Positions 10,206 to 23,621 are shown, numbered from the stretch's first letter. The stretch: DNA of 64,000 nucleotides from Lineus longissimus (GCF_910592395.1 NC_088315.1:11350501-11414500); one strand, 5' to 3'. Program-made: numbers and translations. Notes: generated from the letters alone by a model not told the origin.

Positions 10206-13200
10206 TACTTTGGTTGCAGCATAGCACTGTAATCCTCACAGTGTAATATTATCAGTGCAGTGCCCTAGTAAGCGCGCAGCGCCTTTAGGTTGGGGGGAAA
10301 CCCCCCAAACCCCCTGGTTGGGACCCTGCTATAGTTCCTTCCGCCAATTTTTGGTTTTGATAGACAGTTTTCTCCGTGTATCGCATTAGCAGTAACTCAA
10401 CTCCATCGTCATAATAGCCGGCAAAGAAATGGAAAATGTCCCCCCCCCGAAAGGTGTCCAGACTATGGTAGTCTGGGACTCTGGCAGATTCTAATGTAAA
10501 GTGCAAGCTCTATTGAACTCGCGCAACTGTCGCCATGGAGAGCCCCTCCCCCCCCCAACCCCCGTCCTTCTGACATGTTTTAGCCAGTGCATTGGGGGGG
10601 GGAAGGCCCCTCAAACCCCTATTGGCCTCTCAATAAGTCCTTCCGAGCTGCTTACCCTGGGGCGCTTGAGTGGATGGAACCTCCAAACCTTCATGATGGT
10701 GCAGTCCTTTGACCCGTTTAACCCAGAGCGAGGAAGAGGTACTCCTTCGATGGTACCCTAACTGCAACCCTCAACCATCATTACCCTTCCTTTTCACTGG
10801 CATGATATTGGCAAGACTACCAAGAGGTCGTACTGGTGGCTTCCTTGAGACAATTGCTTGTGGTCGTACCTGGGCAACCAATTCAAGGGGTCAGGGATCA
10901 GGTTTTCCCCCACCAACATGTTGCCGAATGGTTAATGCATAAAAAATTGGTTGGAAAGGGTTTTTGCAGGCCAAGAGACTTGAAGACACTTGACTCTTGA
11001 GGAACACCAGACTGATGAACAAAGAACCTGGGAGCGTAAAAAGCCTGCAAGCGAATATTGATTATTCTTTAGAAAAAACCTGAAGATCTGCAAAACCAAT
11101 GGTACCCCATAAAAACATACATTCCTCCTTCAGGTGTCTTCGGATCCCACCACGGCCCATGTGGAATTCGTTCAAAAGGTTAATTGAAATCTCAAAATAA
11201 AATTTTTTTCTCGAAACGCCTGCCGTCTTTTGCTTCATTATTTCAGGATTAAATCCATTTTTAGCATCTTTTGGATATTATCACTAAAGTATCAAAAATC
11301 AAAACACATATGTCGGGGGGTAACCCCCCAGAAATTGAAGTTTGATTAAAAAACAGTGAGAATAATCGTGTGGTTCTCTCTCGGAGCTCAGAATTGTCGA
11401 GTTACTACTTTCGCGCGTTTATCTCTTCTGGCGGCCATTTTAAGTCAAATTTAAGCCATTTGAAACGAATCCATGGACTTGAGAAACATTGTTTACATTG
11501 GATGACGTCGTATGCACGTTAACCATAGTAGCGCTTCGCAGAAAAGCCTTCGACTTTTCTGCTGCGCGCTTATAAAGCACTGAGCTTTGATTTTGCGGCA
11601 GCAGTTATGGTTCGAGACCACTAACTGGTTGGGTTGATGCGGAATATGAAAGATGTCAATTCAATGTTTGAATAGCTAGACACCCTAGGTGTTTAGAATA
11701 GAAACTGATATCTTATTATCAGTTTGGTTGTAACATCAAACATTGCTAGGTGGAGCTACACTAATTTATAAACCTCAGCGAGGCACCTTGATTTTGCCCA
11801 ACGTCTGAGCGCAACCCCTTGTGGTATTTGGTGAGACAACCAATATCTCCAATTATTGAATTAACAAACGATATGTAGACTCTCTGGGCAAACCATTGCG
11901 TCATCCTAATTGGGTCTCTTTATGGACTGCCACAAATAGCGGGAATTCGTGCAGCTTGACGATTAGCCAATGGGCATTGCTGTAACAAAGCTGTAAGGAC
12001 ATTTTCTTTCACTTAATCAGAATGCTCAGCGTATAATGCTTTGGCATACATAATAATGATAATACATGTACTGTAACTGATATTCATACGCTTCATTCCT
12101 ACACTTCATTTCTCCATTGGTATAAATTATACTAGTTGACCTACATGTGAACAAATAACAAACAAAACAATTAAATGCAAACATCATTGGAAGATCAAAT
12201 GTCAGGTTACATAAGGTAACTTGAAATATGACTACTTTAAACTTTATTTGTGCTAATTAGGGAAAATCATTACAAATGTTATTCCGACTACAGCACTTCT
12301 TGCCGCCAGTTGATAAACTATCGCCACACATTATGGTTGGCAAACAGCCAAGTCGTCGGTACAAAACCTCCAGAAAGCTCACCACTTGTTACCTTATGTA
12401 ACCTGACATTTTATCGTACAAAGATTTTGTCCGGAGTGTAACAATATGCAGCTAGAAAGAAGCTCAGTCAATGGAGGTAAAGCCGTGAGTGTGCAGCTCA
12501 TTGTACGACAAAAAATGCGCTGATTTAAATGTGCTGTGGGTTAAAATAATTTATCATCAACAGATAACTATATCGCCAACAGTGGAACTGCAGTTCTCCA
12601 GTGACTTCGACCAGTTAGATGGTGCAGATGTTTCAATCAATACCGGCGCCCTCTAAACAGCCTCCTACCATCTCATGTGGTGTCTTCCTCCCCTTTCAAC
12701 TAACAAGCTCTTGCTTCCACCTGAGGATTGCTCTGGGTAGTCATGTTGGTTCTATGTGACATGCAGACATGTCCGGACCGTTTCAGGTGCCATTTCTTCG
12801 GCAAGAGTGAGGCTGGTGTCCATTTTCTCCTCCCTTAACCATTGTTTCCCACATCGGATTGAACCAGCGTACTAGTATCCCCAAGTTTCTTCAGAGTGGG
12901 CTGTCAAAGACGTACAATTTGCAACCAAGAATGCGCTGATCAATGTGTTAAAATGATTAAGAAAGCATGAATCATCAAATTGAAATTAAAATGCTAATCT
13001 CAACAATGCAGATCATGGGGCTATACTGCCAAAGCTATCCAGACATAATCATTAACAGGATCTGTTCTGAAATTCATCTGACTGTTCATTAATGTCCAAA
13101 TCATTTATAGTGCCAATTTGTCGAGGGGTCCCTAAATTATCTTATTTAATTATCAATGTGCAGCAGATAATGAGGCAACTGGCAAGTGTTCATGCGGAAC

Positions 13201-13208
13201 CCTCAAGG
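10206..13208. other. intronic or intergenic DNA, no gene seen
   Basis: G/C-run-rich repeats occur at 10295-10320, 10440 and 10590. The motif TAAGCGCGCAGC (near 10268) recurs inverted near 11560, which suggests another worn TIR element. Short ORFs here have no recognisable content. By the gene model this lies in the 5.5-kb intron between the exons at 13924 and 8385. Confidence 0.4.
12198..12410. repeat. 23-bp perfect inverted repeat, MITE-like
   Basis: AATGTCAGGTTACATAAGGT (continuing AAC) at 12198-12220 is the exact reverse complement of 12388-12410. The spacer of about 170 bp has no ORF. It is probably a small terminal-inverted-repeat element. Confidence 0.6.
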
Positions 13209-13344
13209 CCAGGGTCCGGTTGTTAGAAAGCATGTTGGCTCCTAACATCATGCTGACATGTTGTGACATGTGCATTGATGTACATGAAACAACATGTCAA
13301 CATGATGTTATAAGCTAACATGCTTTCTAACAACCCGGCCCTGG
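13209..13344. mobile_element. 136-bp hairpin MITE
   Basis: The left arm starting CCAGGGTCCGGTTGTTAGAA pairs with a right arm ending TTCTAACAACCCGGCCCTGG. The arms are about 55 bp with a 20-bp loop and a few mismatches. No clear target duplication was seen. Confidence 0.75.
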
Positions 13345-13923
13345 AATTAAAGTCCTAATCAAGAGGACAGAACAATTTTGACGCTGAAAATCCTAAAAGG
13401 GTTGAGAACACACATAGTTGAACCAAAATTATATAAGCAAGCTAACCTCATATATTTTTTTGTTTGACTTTGTTTTCAATATATTTTGCCTCTCGATATC
13501 TCAATTTTATTGTATACGACGTAGGAGTATCAAAGCCTTAATCTCAGGATGGCTGACACCGTAGATGTGATAAGGACGACCGGTGTGACAGCGGATATAG
13601 TCCCCCTGGAGTCATAGTCCGGTAGCATTGTATTTGATCAATTAAGCAGCATGATCTATTGTACCGCTAACCCTAACCAAAACATTTAGCAATGCGGGCT
13701 ATTGTTACACGGACTATCAGCCCTAGGACTGCTATCCCTTGCACACCGGGTGTAAGTTTGAAAAATTACGCCATGCCATGCCATGCCCAAGTTTGCTGGA
13801 ACAAAAAACACTTACACTGATAGACAGATGATGTCAAGTGGAACGTAGACCCACACATGGCGGTTGATAATACCCTTCCCTGGCAATTGGCACGAACCCT
13901 TCTCAAAAATGCCAAAATCTTAC

Positions 13924-14145
13924 CTGTTGCAGGGCTGGCCAGTTTTCCACAGCATGGGCAGGAGTAACCAAGTTGAACAAACATCTTGCAAGGTGCCCCA
14001 TCATCTTTTCTGCTTCCCTGACACTGGATGTATTTGTTCTTCTGTCCACATGATTGACAGAAGCGCCCAGTTGAGATTAGAGTGTTGCAAGGTTGACCTT
14101 TGAATTCTCCATCACAAACTGGTGGTTTTAGTGACTTCGCCATAT
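13924..14145 (-). CDS. zinc-ribbon/acidic-repeat gene, second zinc-binding exon
   Basis: The acceptor CTGTTCACAG (AG at 14147-14146) and donor GCAACAG-GTAAGA (13924/13923) bound a 222-nt exon. It enters and leaves in phase 1, matching both neighbours (G plus AT, then G plus AA). It encodes two Cys-rich repeats of the form C-x5/6-C-x(9)-C-x2-C (FCQSCGQ and YSCPCCGK), typical of small structural zinc ribbons. The module order (zinc ribbon, then acidic and lysine-rich region) recalls the N-terminus of RNF213-type proteins, but that comparison is from memory and weak. Confidence 0.65.
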
Positions 14146-14490
14146 CTGTGAACAGGAAGTTATCAATACAGCAAACAATGAAAATACGAATGGAAAATAT
14201 TAAAACCAAGACTAACCTGTTAACATGAGTATGAAAGCATTTTCTGTCTGCAAAACTTATAACATTAGGCCACAAGATGGGCTTTAAATAGAGTCAAGAT
14301 GGGTCCAAATCGGTCATTTTTAACCCTGTGGTTGTACTTGGTACCGCTCGTGGCCTTGTCAAGTTGGACAACTAACATGACTAAGGCATATCATGCAAGC
14401 AATGACAGGGGATAATTATATGTGACTGTAACTTAAAGTTTTAAATTCACAATGGGTCAACTCAGACCTCTGTCTTCCAAAGGGAAGATC

Positions 14491-14755
14491 AGTGGCGTAG
14501 TAGTGGTTAGAGCACCAGGCTCATAATCAGGAGGTTGTGAGTTCGATTCTCGGACGGTCACCGCTGTTTCGTCCTTGTCTCCTTGAGCAAGGCACTTTAC
14601 CCTACTTACTTCTCTCCACCCAGAAGTAAATGGGTAGGCTACCTAGCTGACAGGGATGCCAAACTATGAATGTTTGTCATGAGCGCTGTATAGCTGCAGC
14701 TAGGACCTGTGATATTCCCAGAGAGTAGAGCTTGAATCATGAATGTACAGGCCAA
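14491..14755 (+). mobile_element. tRNA-headed SINE
   Basis: Positions 14491-14562 resemble a tRNA with polymerase III boxes: A box TGGCGTAGTAGTGGTTAGAG, an anticodon loop CTCATAA reading CAT, and B box AGTTCGATTCT. A body follows with CCTTGAGCAAGGCACTTTAC, a motif I recognise from many animal SINEs. The 3' limit near GAATGTACAGG is approximate. Confidence 0.7.
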
Positions 14756-15149
14756 TATTGCAATTTTTACCTATTTTAGTTTTGGCCCCCTGGTAGCCAA
14801 GTCAAGAATCAGATCAGACCGAAACTCGGTTTAAAAGGTTACATGACAAAGGGAGTCATGTGTACCAAAGCGAGATATTACACTTTTTTTTTTTTTTAGG
14901 TTTGGCCCCCTGGTGGCCAACATTACATTTCTAGAGCCCTTGATCCGGATTCGGTTTTTGCTTTATCTTCCCTCAAGATCGTCCACTGTTCCCGAACCGA
15001 AGCACGAGCCTAATACCTCAACCCCAAACAATAGCAAGGAGGCTGTTCCATAGATCAGCCGCCCTCCCAATTACTAATCCAACAGAGGGCAACAGAGTTT
15101 AACACCTCCTTTGAGGTGAGGATATGGGTCACTGCTGCTATGTGTGATT

Positions 15150-16210
15150 ATTGCATAACCAGAGGTGTATAAACAAGCATAATACTAGACAATGCAGTCT
15201 GTGTCACCCCAGGTAGAGATTAATTACCAGCATATATTCTATGCTTATTGTTTTGTGTAGCTAGGACTACTCTGTGACTTTGATGAACAAAAATATCCAA
15301 AGATTGTGAAAGTTATTTTGTTCTTAGGACGCTTAATTTGGGCTTATTTTGATGTAACTTTGACAAACTGATTATTAAGTCTGTGACTACATGAATATAT
15401 GAGCAGTTTTTGCAGTGAAATGTCTCAACTTACAAAAAAATGGGATTTGTAAGCACTATCTCTGCAGAAATCCACAAATATATTGTATAGTGTAAAACAA
15501 ACTTCATTCTAAACAATGCATTCTGCGTCACCCCAAGTAGAGATTAATTGCTAGTATATATACTATGCTTAATATATATATCATTGTTTAGTGTAGCTAG
15601 GACTACTCTGACTGGAAGCATGGTTGATTTTTGAAAATAGAGACTTTGATGAACAGAAATATTACAAAGATTATAAAAGTTATTTTGTTCTTAGGACGCT
15701 TTATGTTTTGGCCAATTTGTTAGAACTTTGACAGACTGATTATTAGTTCTGTGACAACATGAATATATGAGCAGTTTTTGCTGTGAAATGTCTCATCTTA
15801 CAAAAAAAGAGGTTTCGTAAGCACTCTCTTTGCATTAATCTACAAAATAGAGTGTTTCAATATTGGTCGAAGTCTTGCCTAAATTTTGTTGAAACCACTG
15901 TCTGATTGATGACTTTGATTGCCTGAACAAGAATATATATGCTATTTTGCCTAGAGATAATTTATCCTAAAATTAGAATAAAAGGTTTTATAAACCCCAC
16001 TTTCACATAAGAAACCTAAGAAAATAGTGAAATGTCACAAACCTCATTCTGAGGACGCTTTGTGTTTGGGCTAATTTTGTTCAAACTTTGACCGACTGAT
16101 GATTAGGTTTGTGTGAACATGAGCAATCATAGAAGTGAAACGTTTCATTTTACAAAATAAAAGAGGATTTGTGAACACTCTCTTTGCATAATCTACAAAT
16201 GGAGAGCTAG
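15150..16210. repeat. diverged tandem array, about 340-bp unit, three copies
   Basis: The landmarks GTAGAGATTAATT, TTCTTAGGACGCTT and ATGAGCAGTTTTTGC-GTGAAA recur near 15220, 15335 and 15410, then 15540, 15690 and 15765. A partial third set lies near 16040-16150. The units are clearly diverged. No coding content is seen. Confidence 0.75.
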
Positions 16211-17612
16211 AAAAAGTAAAGAGGCCATTCCTCTTTCACGGACATTCCCCTTTCATGGAGTCCTGACAAGACTTTTCAAACCTATTGTACAATAAAGCGC
16301 GACCAATGGACATTGTGATATAGTCAACATATATAGCAACACATAGTTGACATGTGACCCTCTTTACAAAAATCGATGACATTTAACTTTGGATTAGATT
16401 CATGAGGATAAGCCTTCTCAGTAAAATCCACTATTCCAGAACATAAGAAATTCTGTAAATTTTACAAATAATTTGAACCACATGAGCGCGGGATACTTTT
16501 TGTGCTAAAACATCACCCCTGCCATATATACACAGACAGGAACACTGCAGACATTCATCGAATCAATACCAAGCAATTACCTCGTTGGTATGTACCGTCA
16601 ATTGTACAGTAGATACATGTAGAATAATGTATAGAAATCTGTTTGTATGGATGCTCTCCGCCTGTTGGTCATGGTTTTTGGCTCACCGCAGGGGAGTCTA
16701 TACAATACCTCAGTGTACGGCATCCGTCGTCGTCGTCGTATCCCTATTTCAAAAACACGTTTCCTAACCGCTAAAGCTATGAACTTTAAACTTGGCACAC
16801 ATGACCCCCAAGGTCAAACGAACTCAGACAGAAAATTTTGGTCCGGTCTGATTCTTGTATTGGTCAAAGCCAAAAACTTGAAAAGTGTGATATCTCGCTT
16901 ATTACTGATTCGTTTTTGATAAATATTTTATGGTAGGTACTCTTAGCAAGGATACATCACATCTGATACGGGATTTTGATTTTTTCAAGGTCACAGAGGT
17001 CAAATGGCGTAAATTGGCCATTTGAGCGTAACTGTGGCACGTTTCTTAACCACTAAGGCTATGAACTTGAGACTTTGTACAAACGACCCCCTAGGTCAGG
17101 TGACCTCTGACCCTGAATTTCAGTCCGGTCTGATTTTTAACTTGGCCACCAGGGGGCCCAAAATGAAAACATAGAAAGTGTGATATCTCGTTAATCAGTA
17201 ATTCGCTTTCAATAACATTTTTATGGCAGGAACTCCTAGCTACTTTTTAAGGTCACAGAGGTGAAATGGCGTAAATTGGCCATTTTAGCATAACTGTAGT
17301 ATGTTTCTTAACCTCTAGGGCTATGAGCTTGAAACTTTGTATATATCATATGACCACTAGGGGGCCAAGACTGAAAACACAAAAAGTGCTATAAGTCCTG
17401 AACTAATGACCGCTTGATCTCCGAATTTTTATCACATGTACTCCTAATTAGGAAACATGACATAATACCCGAGGTTTTGATTTGACTTGCTTTTTAAGGT
17501 CACAGAGGTCAAATGGAGTAAATTGGCCCTTTGGATGTAACAATGGCACGTTTCTTAACCGCTAAAGCTATGAACTTGAAATTTTGTACACATGACTCCC
17601 TACATCATATAA

Positions 17613-20600
17613 TAGAGCAGGAGCCCGTGGGGGTCAGGGTAGCTGAAAAGCGAACCAATTCTCCATTGTGTAATTCTGTTGTAGGTATGTCACAGTTCAT
17701 TTATATGGAAGTCTGCCGTGCATCTGGTGGTGGGTGTGGCTGTGAGGCCTATTAGAAGGGGGTGAAAAAATTGAACTAGATCAACTGGCAAGTGTACCCT
17801 TTGAAAACACTATCTCAATGTTCCCCATGTCCTGACGTATTATGATTGGACACTGCAAGACGTTTTCAGTGGTGGGGTACCCCCGCCAGACTGACGTAAC
17901 TGATGCACGAAAATTGATCTAGATCAACTGGAAAGCGAACCAAATGTAACCAATTGCAAAATGTTCAGTACCATCCCAGTAACCACAGTTGGGCACTGCC
18001 AGGCATTTTCAGTGGTGGGGTACCCCTGCCAGACACACCCAAATGGCCACGCCCAAGAATTGAGCTAGATCAACTGGAAAGCGAACCGAATGAAACCAAT
18101 TGAAAAATGTTCAGTACAATCCCAGCTATCATATATGGGCATCGCCAGACATTTTCAGTGGTGGGGTACCCCTACCAGACACACCCAAAGGGCCTTACTG
18201 AATATACAGTGATGAAGGAATGACAATAACACTGATATTTTCCCTTATTAGTCATATTCATAAATCTGAATGTCAGTGCATATAAAGGTACAGAGTCGAA
18301 TGAGACTGGGTTGCATTTATCATGGCCAATTATGTATTGCGGCAGGCTGTTAAATACTTGTTAGTGGCGCATGTGTACATTAACATAAATTTCAATGACT
18401 CGCATATCAGAACTAAAAGACGCTACTACTAACTATTTTCACAACAAAAGTTTTGAAATCAAATTACTGGCTACTACTACTATCGTACCAGTTTAAATGA
18501 AACATTATCAATACGTACGCCGTATCAGACAAAGAAGCATGCGCATGTATCATGTGATAGTTCATATCATATTCAGAGGTGCGCATCAAATTTTGAAGGA
18601 AGTCCATGTGAAAGATAATTATTGATGTTGACGTGGCAATTTGGTGTCCACTGCGCCTGCATGACCGCAACTGAATGAAGAGATCATTCAGGGACTGTCT
18701 GACAGCTGTGATTGTTGACCCGACGTCATGACATCATGATGACGTCATGGCATCCTTGTGATGTCATCAGTGACATCGTAGCCTGTGCCTGCATGCTCTG
18801 TCGCTCATGGCAACAAGAGAGGACCAAAATGAAGGATTTTGGCTACTGGGCACCGTGCACTGATGGTATGAAGCAACCATGTGTGCCTGGTGGGTCATGA
18901 AGGTGTAGGAAATGCGGTTTCGTCAACGAGAGACTCATCAGATGCGTGTGGCGACAAAGAAATACGGTTGGATATACAGAGGTATCCTGATAGCGGGACA
19001 GCAAGGAGTCAATTTCTCCCCTTGATTGACCTAGAGTAGATCTTGGTCAGTCCATCCAGGCAGTATGGCCTGCTGAAGGGCGGTCTGAGCCAAGCAGTTG
19101 GCAACAGGTGGGTCTAGAGGGTTAAAAGTTTAACCTGTGTGCCTAAAGAAGACACGTGAAACCGGAGAGGTTGAAACAGCTGGACAGTAAAGGAAATAAG
19201 TATACGGAGGGAAATAGTATTTAAATGACGTGGCAATGTACGTATACTTACCTTGGGAACATGAAATCCAGGCGCAGTGGACACCAAATTGCCACGTCAA
19301 CATCATTTGTTATCATTTCCTTGGTGTCCACTGTCTGGGAACACCGCAGGGCGCTCTGGCTTTGGCACTGCACATCTGTAGCGCCTGTGATGAGGAAGTC
19401 TCACACTCTCCCACCTTCGTAAGTGGTCGATTTTTGTCGCAACCATTTGGGCCTAGGGCCCCGCACTCACTTAGAGTGCATTATTAATGGGCTTCAGCTC
19501 CATGAAGATTTCATCAGTGCACCCAGCCCCTGTGGATTTCATGTTCCCAAGCTAAGTATACGTACATTGCCACGTCATTTAAATACTATTTCCCTCCGTA
19601 TACTTATTTCCTTTACTGTCCAGCTATTTCAACCTCTCCGGTTTCACGTGTCTTCTTTAGGCACACAGGTTAAACTTTTAACCATCTAGACCAACCTGTT
19701 GCCAACTGCTTGGCTCAGACCGCCCTTCAGCAGGCCATACTGCCTGGATGGACTGACCAAGATCTACTCTAGGTCAATCAAGGGGAGAAATTGACTCCTT
19801 GCGGTCCCGCTATCAGGGTACCTCTGTATATCCAACCGTATTTCTTTGTCGCCACACGCATCTGATGAGTCTCTCTTGACGAAACCGCATTTCCTGCACC
19901 TTCATGACCTATCAGGCACACATGGTTGCTTCATACCATCAGTGCACGGTGCCCAGTAGCCAAAATCCTTCATTTTGGTCCTCTCTTGTTGCCATGAGCA
20001 ACAGAGCATGCAGGCTCCGGCTACGATGTCACTGATGACGTCACAAGGATACCATGACGTCATCATGATGTCATGACGTCGGGTCAACAATCACAGCTGT
20101 CAGACAGTCCCTGAATGATCTCTTCATTCAGTTGCGGTCATGCAGGCGCAGTGGACACCAAATTGCCACGTCAACATCATTTGTTATTATTTCCTTGGTG
20201 TCCACTGTCTGAGAACACCCCAGGTCGATCTGGCTTTGGCACTGCACATCTGTAGTGCCTGTGATGAGGAAGTCTCACACTCTCCCATCTTCGTAAGTGG
20301 TCGATTTTTGTCGCAACCATTTGGGCCTAGGGCCCCGCACTCACTTCAGAGTGTATTATTAATGGGCTTCAGCTCCATGAAGCTTTCATCAGTGCACCCA
20401 GCCCCTGTGTATTTCATGTTCCCAAGAGAAAGATAATTATTGTATAACATTTTATCACGCAGTTCAGCAAATATCCAGTGGCCCTTTGGGTGTGTCTGGC
20501 AGGGGTATCCCACCACTGAAAATGTTTTGCAGTGCCCATCTATGGTACCTGGGATGGTACTGAACATTTTGCAATTGGTTTCATTCGGTTCGCTTTCCAG

Positions 20601-21359
20601 TTGATTTAGCTCAATTCTTGGGCGTGGCCCTTTGGCTTTGGGTGTGTCTGGCAGGGGTATCCCACCACTGAAAATGTCTGGCAGTGCCCATCTATGGTAC
20701 CTGGGATGGTACTGAACATTTTTCAATTGGTTTCATTCGGTTCGCTTTCCAGTTGATCTAGCTCAATTCTTGGGCGTGGCCCTTTGGGTGCGTCTGGCAG
20801 GGGTACCCCACCACTGAAAATGTCTGGCAGTGCCCATCTATGATACCTGGGATGGTACTGAACATTTTTCAATTGGTTTCATTCGGTTCGCTTTCCAGTT
20901 GATCTAGCTCAATTCTTGGGCGTGGCCCTTTGGGTGTGTCTGGCAGGGGTACCCCACCACTGAAAATGTCTGGCAGTGCCCATCTATGATACCTTGGATG
21001 GTACTGAACATTTTGCAATTGGTTACATTTGGTTCGCTTTCCAGTTGATCTAGATCAATTTTCGTGCATCAGTTACGTACGTCTGGCGGGGGTACCCCAC
21101 CACTGAAAACGTCTTGCAGTGTCCAATCATAATACGTCAGGGCATGGGGAACATTGAGATAGTGTTTTCAAAGGGTACACTTGCCAGTTGATCTAGTTCA
21201 ATTTTTTCATCCCCTTCTAATAGGCCTCACAGCCACACCCACCACCAGATACACGGCAGACTTCCATATAAATGAACTGTGACATACCTACAACAGAATT
21301 ACACAATGGAGAATTGGTTCGCTTTTCAGCTACCCTGACCCCCACGGGCTCCTGGTCTA
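17613..21359. mobile_element. nested 3.7-kb foldback element with TAA target duplication (PIF/Harbinger-like?)
   Basis: Inverted termini TAGAGCAGGAGCCCGTGGGG (left) and the matching right end are flanked by TAA at 17610-17612 and 21360-21362. Removing it rejoins the host repeat unit exactly. The arms are over 1 kb and contain a tandem satellite of about 145 bp (three units at left, four at right) marked by GGGGTACCCC-ACCACTGAAAATG. The centre (18600-20200) is a second palindrome around 19400. A 3-bp TWA duplication is typical of PIF/Harbinger elements; no transposase is present. Confidence 0.7.
20140..20440. repeat. second copy of the foldback centre
   Basis: The segment starting CAGGCGCAGTGGACACC at 20148 repeats the central spacer at 19270-19550 in the same orientation with a few differences. 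It makes the right arm longer than the left. Confidence 0.7.
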
Positions 21360-21927
21360 TAACCTCTGACACCGATTTTCGGTTTGATCAGACTCTGGAC
21401 TCGGCCACAAGGGGACCAACACTAAAAAGGTAAAAAGTGCAATATATTGCTAATTAGTGACTTGTTTTCGATGACATTTTTATGGTAGGTACTCCTAGCA
21501 AAGATACATCACATATCCTAAATTGGTAAATTGGTCGTTTGAGGGTAACAATGGCACGTTTCTTAACCACTCAAGCTATGAACTTGAAATTTGGTACACA
21601 TAACTCCCTACGTCATGTGACCTCGGACACTGAATTCCAAAACTAAAATAGGTAAAAAGTGCAATATCTCGTTTATTAGTGACTTATTTTTCATGATATT
21701 CTTATGGTACTTACTCCAAGCAACGATACATCACATGTCATACCGACTTTGGTTTGACCTATATACTTCACATGTACAATATTTCATAACCAGGATGAAT
21801 TCCAAAGTACCAAATATCTATACGATGAGCACAATGGCCCCTGGCCGTTTCATTTTGCGTGCATAGACACTCTCCGCGGTCAAGTGGTTGATTTCACATT
21901 TCCAAAATATTGTGCACTATATACATG

Positions 21928-22280
21928 TACTGTTGAACGGAAAGATTTCGCGTGCAGAATATTTTTGCAAATTTCGCGAGTAGGTCAGGCTCGCGAAAGC
22001 ATTCTGCTGCAAAAATCTCTTGCTTTTAGCTTGAAGGCCTATTTGTATATAATTACACCTAAATTACACAACTTTTGCTTAATTATTGCTCAGATTATGC
22101 TGAGTAGGGGACAATTTACACTACACAGTCCCCATACACTAAGAGCTTAGAGGCAAAATAGACAGTTTAAACTTTTTTTTTTTTTAAATGCTTCACTCGC
22201 TCAAATATTCTGCCGCGAATATGTCCATCGTGAGGCATTTGCGAAAATTTTATGCCGTGGATATTTTCCGTTCTACAGTA
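21928..22280. mobile_element. small MITE with TACTGT-GAACGGAAA ends
   Basis: TACTGTTGAACGGAAAGAT at 21928 pairs with the inverse at 22264-22280 (ATNTTCCGTTCTACAGTA). The interior has further inverted matches (TTTCGCG and GCAGAATATTT). The TA-start termini suggest a Tc1/mariner-type MITE. Confidence 0.5.
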
Positions 22281-22916
22281 ACAACTGCGCACGGCAATTG
22301 AACACGTTTGAGTGATCAGTCTTGGTGCGCAAAACACTGCGACTTGCTCGAGACGGGGGTACGCCAACTAGCCGGCATAGCCTCGGCGCTTCATCAAACG
22401 ATGGGAACTAGGCGAGGTCAACAAAAATGCCTTACTTTTGTTGCTCTAAAATTGTTATTCTTCAGTCAATTTCAAAATCTAAAAGAGCTATTTGTGATAG
22501 AGATATATTTGCTCGCGAACTGTCTCGTTCCCAAAAGCGATGCTGTACAATATTGCATCTTTTATTTCTTTAGTGGGGAGGAAATATTCCCGAGATACAC
22601 AAACTGAACCGCTAATCCCTCACAATCCCTATTGATAAAATATTGATAAAATGGACCGACCAAAAGGGCTAAAACGGTGGGACCTTACGGAAAATTCATC
22701 AAGGGCGGGAAACGTTATGAAGTAGAGAATCAGATTAGACCGAAAATTCAAGGTCAGAGGTTATATGATGTAGGGAGTCATGTGTACAGACAACGACGAT
22801 GACAGACGACGGTCACAGCGGTGTTGTAAATAGACTCCCCTACGGTGAGCCAAAAAGCCATGCAACAACAACAAAAATGGCATTTACATTTTATTCACAC
22901 TCACTCATAGGCCTAC

Positions 22917-23280
22917 CTTTTAGATGCCCGTCTCGTTCTGAAGCTCCTTCAGATTTGCTGCTCGTTCTTCCTTCCTCACTACTGCCCTGCTGAGTACATT
23001 TACTGGAATCTCCATCAAGCAAATCCGTCTTCGTTGGCAGTTCATCACGCGAGGTCAAGTTCCGATCAACCGACTGTCCGGAGTAACCTTGGTCCCCACC
23101 TTTGTTGTCTTTCCCAGTGAGACTCTCTGAACCGATGATGTGTCCACATTTGAAGCAGTGAGTTGAACCAACCTCTTTCATTTGTTTTCCACAGCTACAC
23201 ACAGTCGGTGGCCCAGGGCCACCTCCACCGGGATCAGCCATTCAACAGCCGTTTTACAAGTCAGTCAGGTAGAACAATCC
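22917..23280 (-). CDS. zinc-ribbon/acidic-repeat gene, first coding exon
   Basis: The start ATG is at 23241-23239, preceded within the exon by a short 5' leader and a CTTCACAG acceptor at 23281, so a further 5' UTR exon is expected upstream. The donor is CTAAAAG-GTAGG (22917/22916), phase 1. The protein begins MADPGGGGPGPP and carries a zinc-ribbon signature (VCSCGK, then HCFKCGHIIG), followed by a Ser, Asp and Lys-rich tail. The next exon is 8.8 kb away, across an intron packed with transposons. The viral-like cassette begins about 340 bp upstream on the opposite strand. Confidence 0.65.
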
Positions 23281-23621
23281 CTGTGAAGTGAGAAAATTCA
23301 AACATGTGAATTTTTAAACAGAATTTGTTGAAAGAAAAACTTACAACAGACATATCATTGTTACTTTAGTCGTATAAACCCAATTGAGTTTTTGCCAAAG
23401 GAATGGAGTGCACTAAAGGCCTACTGTCCACCTCTGGTAAAAGGGACCACAGCTCATCCCACAGACCCAGCCTCCATTGAATAAGAGCCAGGAATTTTAG
23501 TTCTTCCAATACTGTGGGCGGTGAACATGTAGTCACTCAGTTGAAGATGAATTTCACAACGTCTTATACCTTTTATTCTTAATCTCAAAGATCAAAGAAC
23601 AGTGGTTTTCTGCAAAATACA

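Larger units (their letters stand above)
16670..22862. mobile_element. 6.2-kb TIR element with internal 270-bp tandem repeats
   Basis: The left end (about 16670-16701) has TTTTTGGCTCACCG and GGGGAGTCTAT; the same block is inverted at 22830-22862. Inside are four to six diverged tandem units, each with CGTTTCTTAACC, TATGAACTTGAAA, CAGGGGGCC-like and ATGGTAGGTACTC landmarks (about 16755, 17038, 17305, 17545 and, after the nested insertion, 21550). There is no transposase, so it is non-autonomous. It sits in the long first intron of the minus-strand zinc-ribbon gene. Confidence 0.65.

Noticed and set aside
10285-10942. Overlapping ORFs rich in Pro and Gly as a coding gene
   Set aside because: They arise from G and C runs in a repeat; no consistent frame or motif is present.
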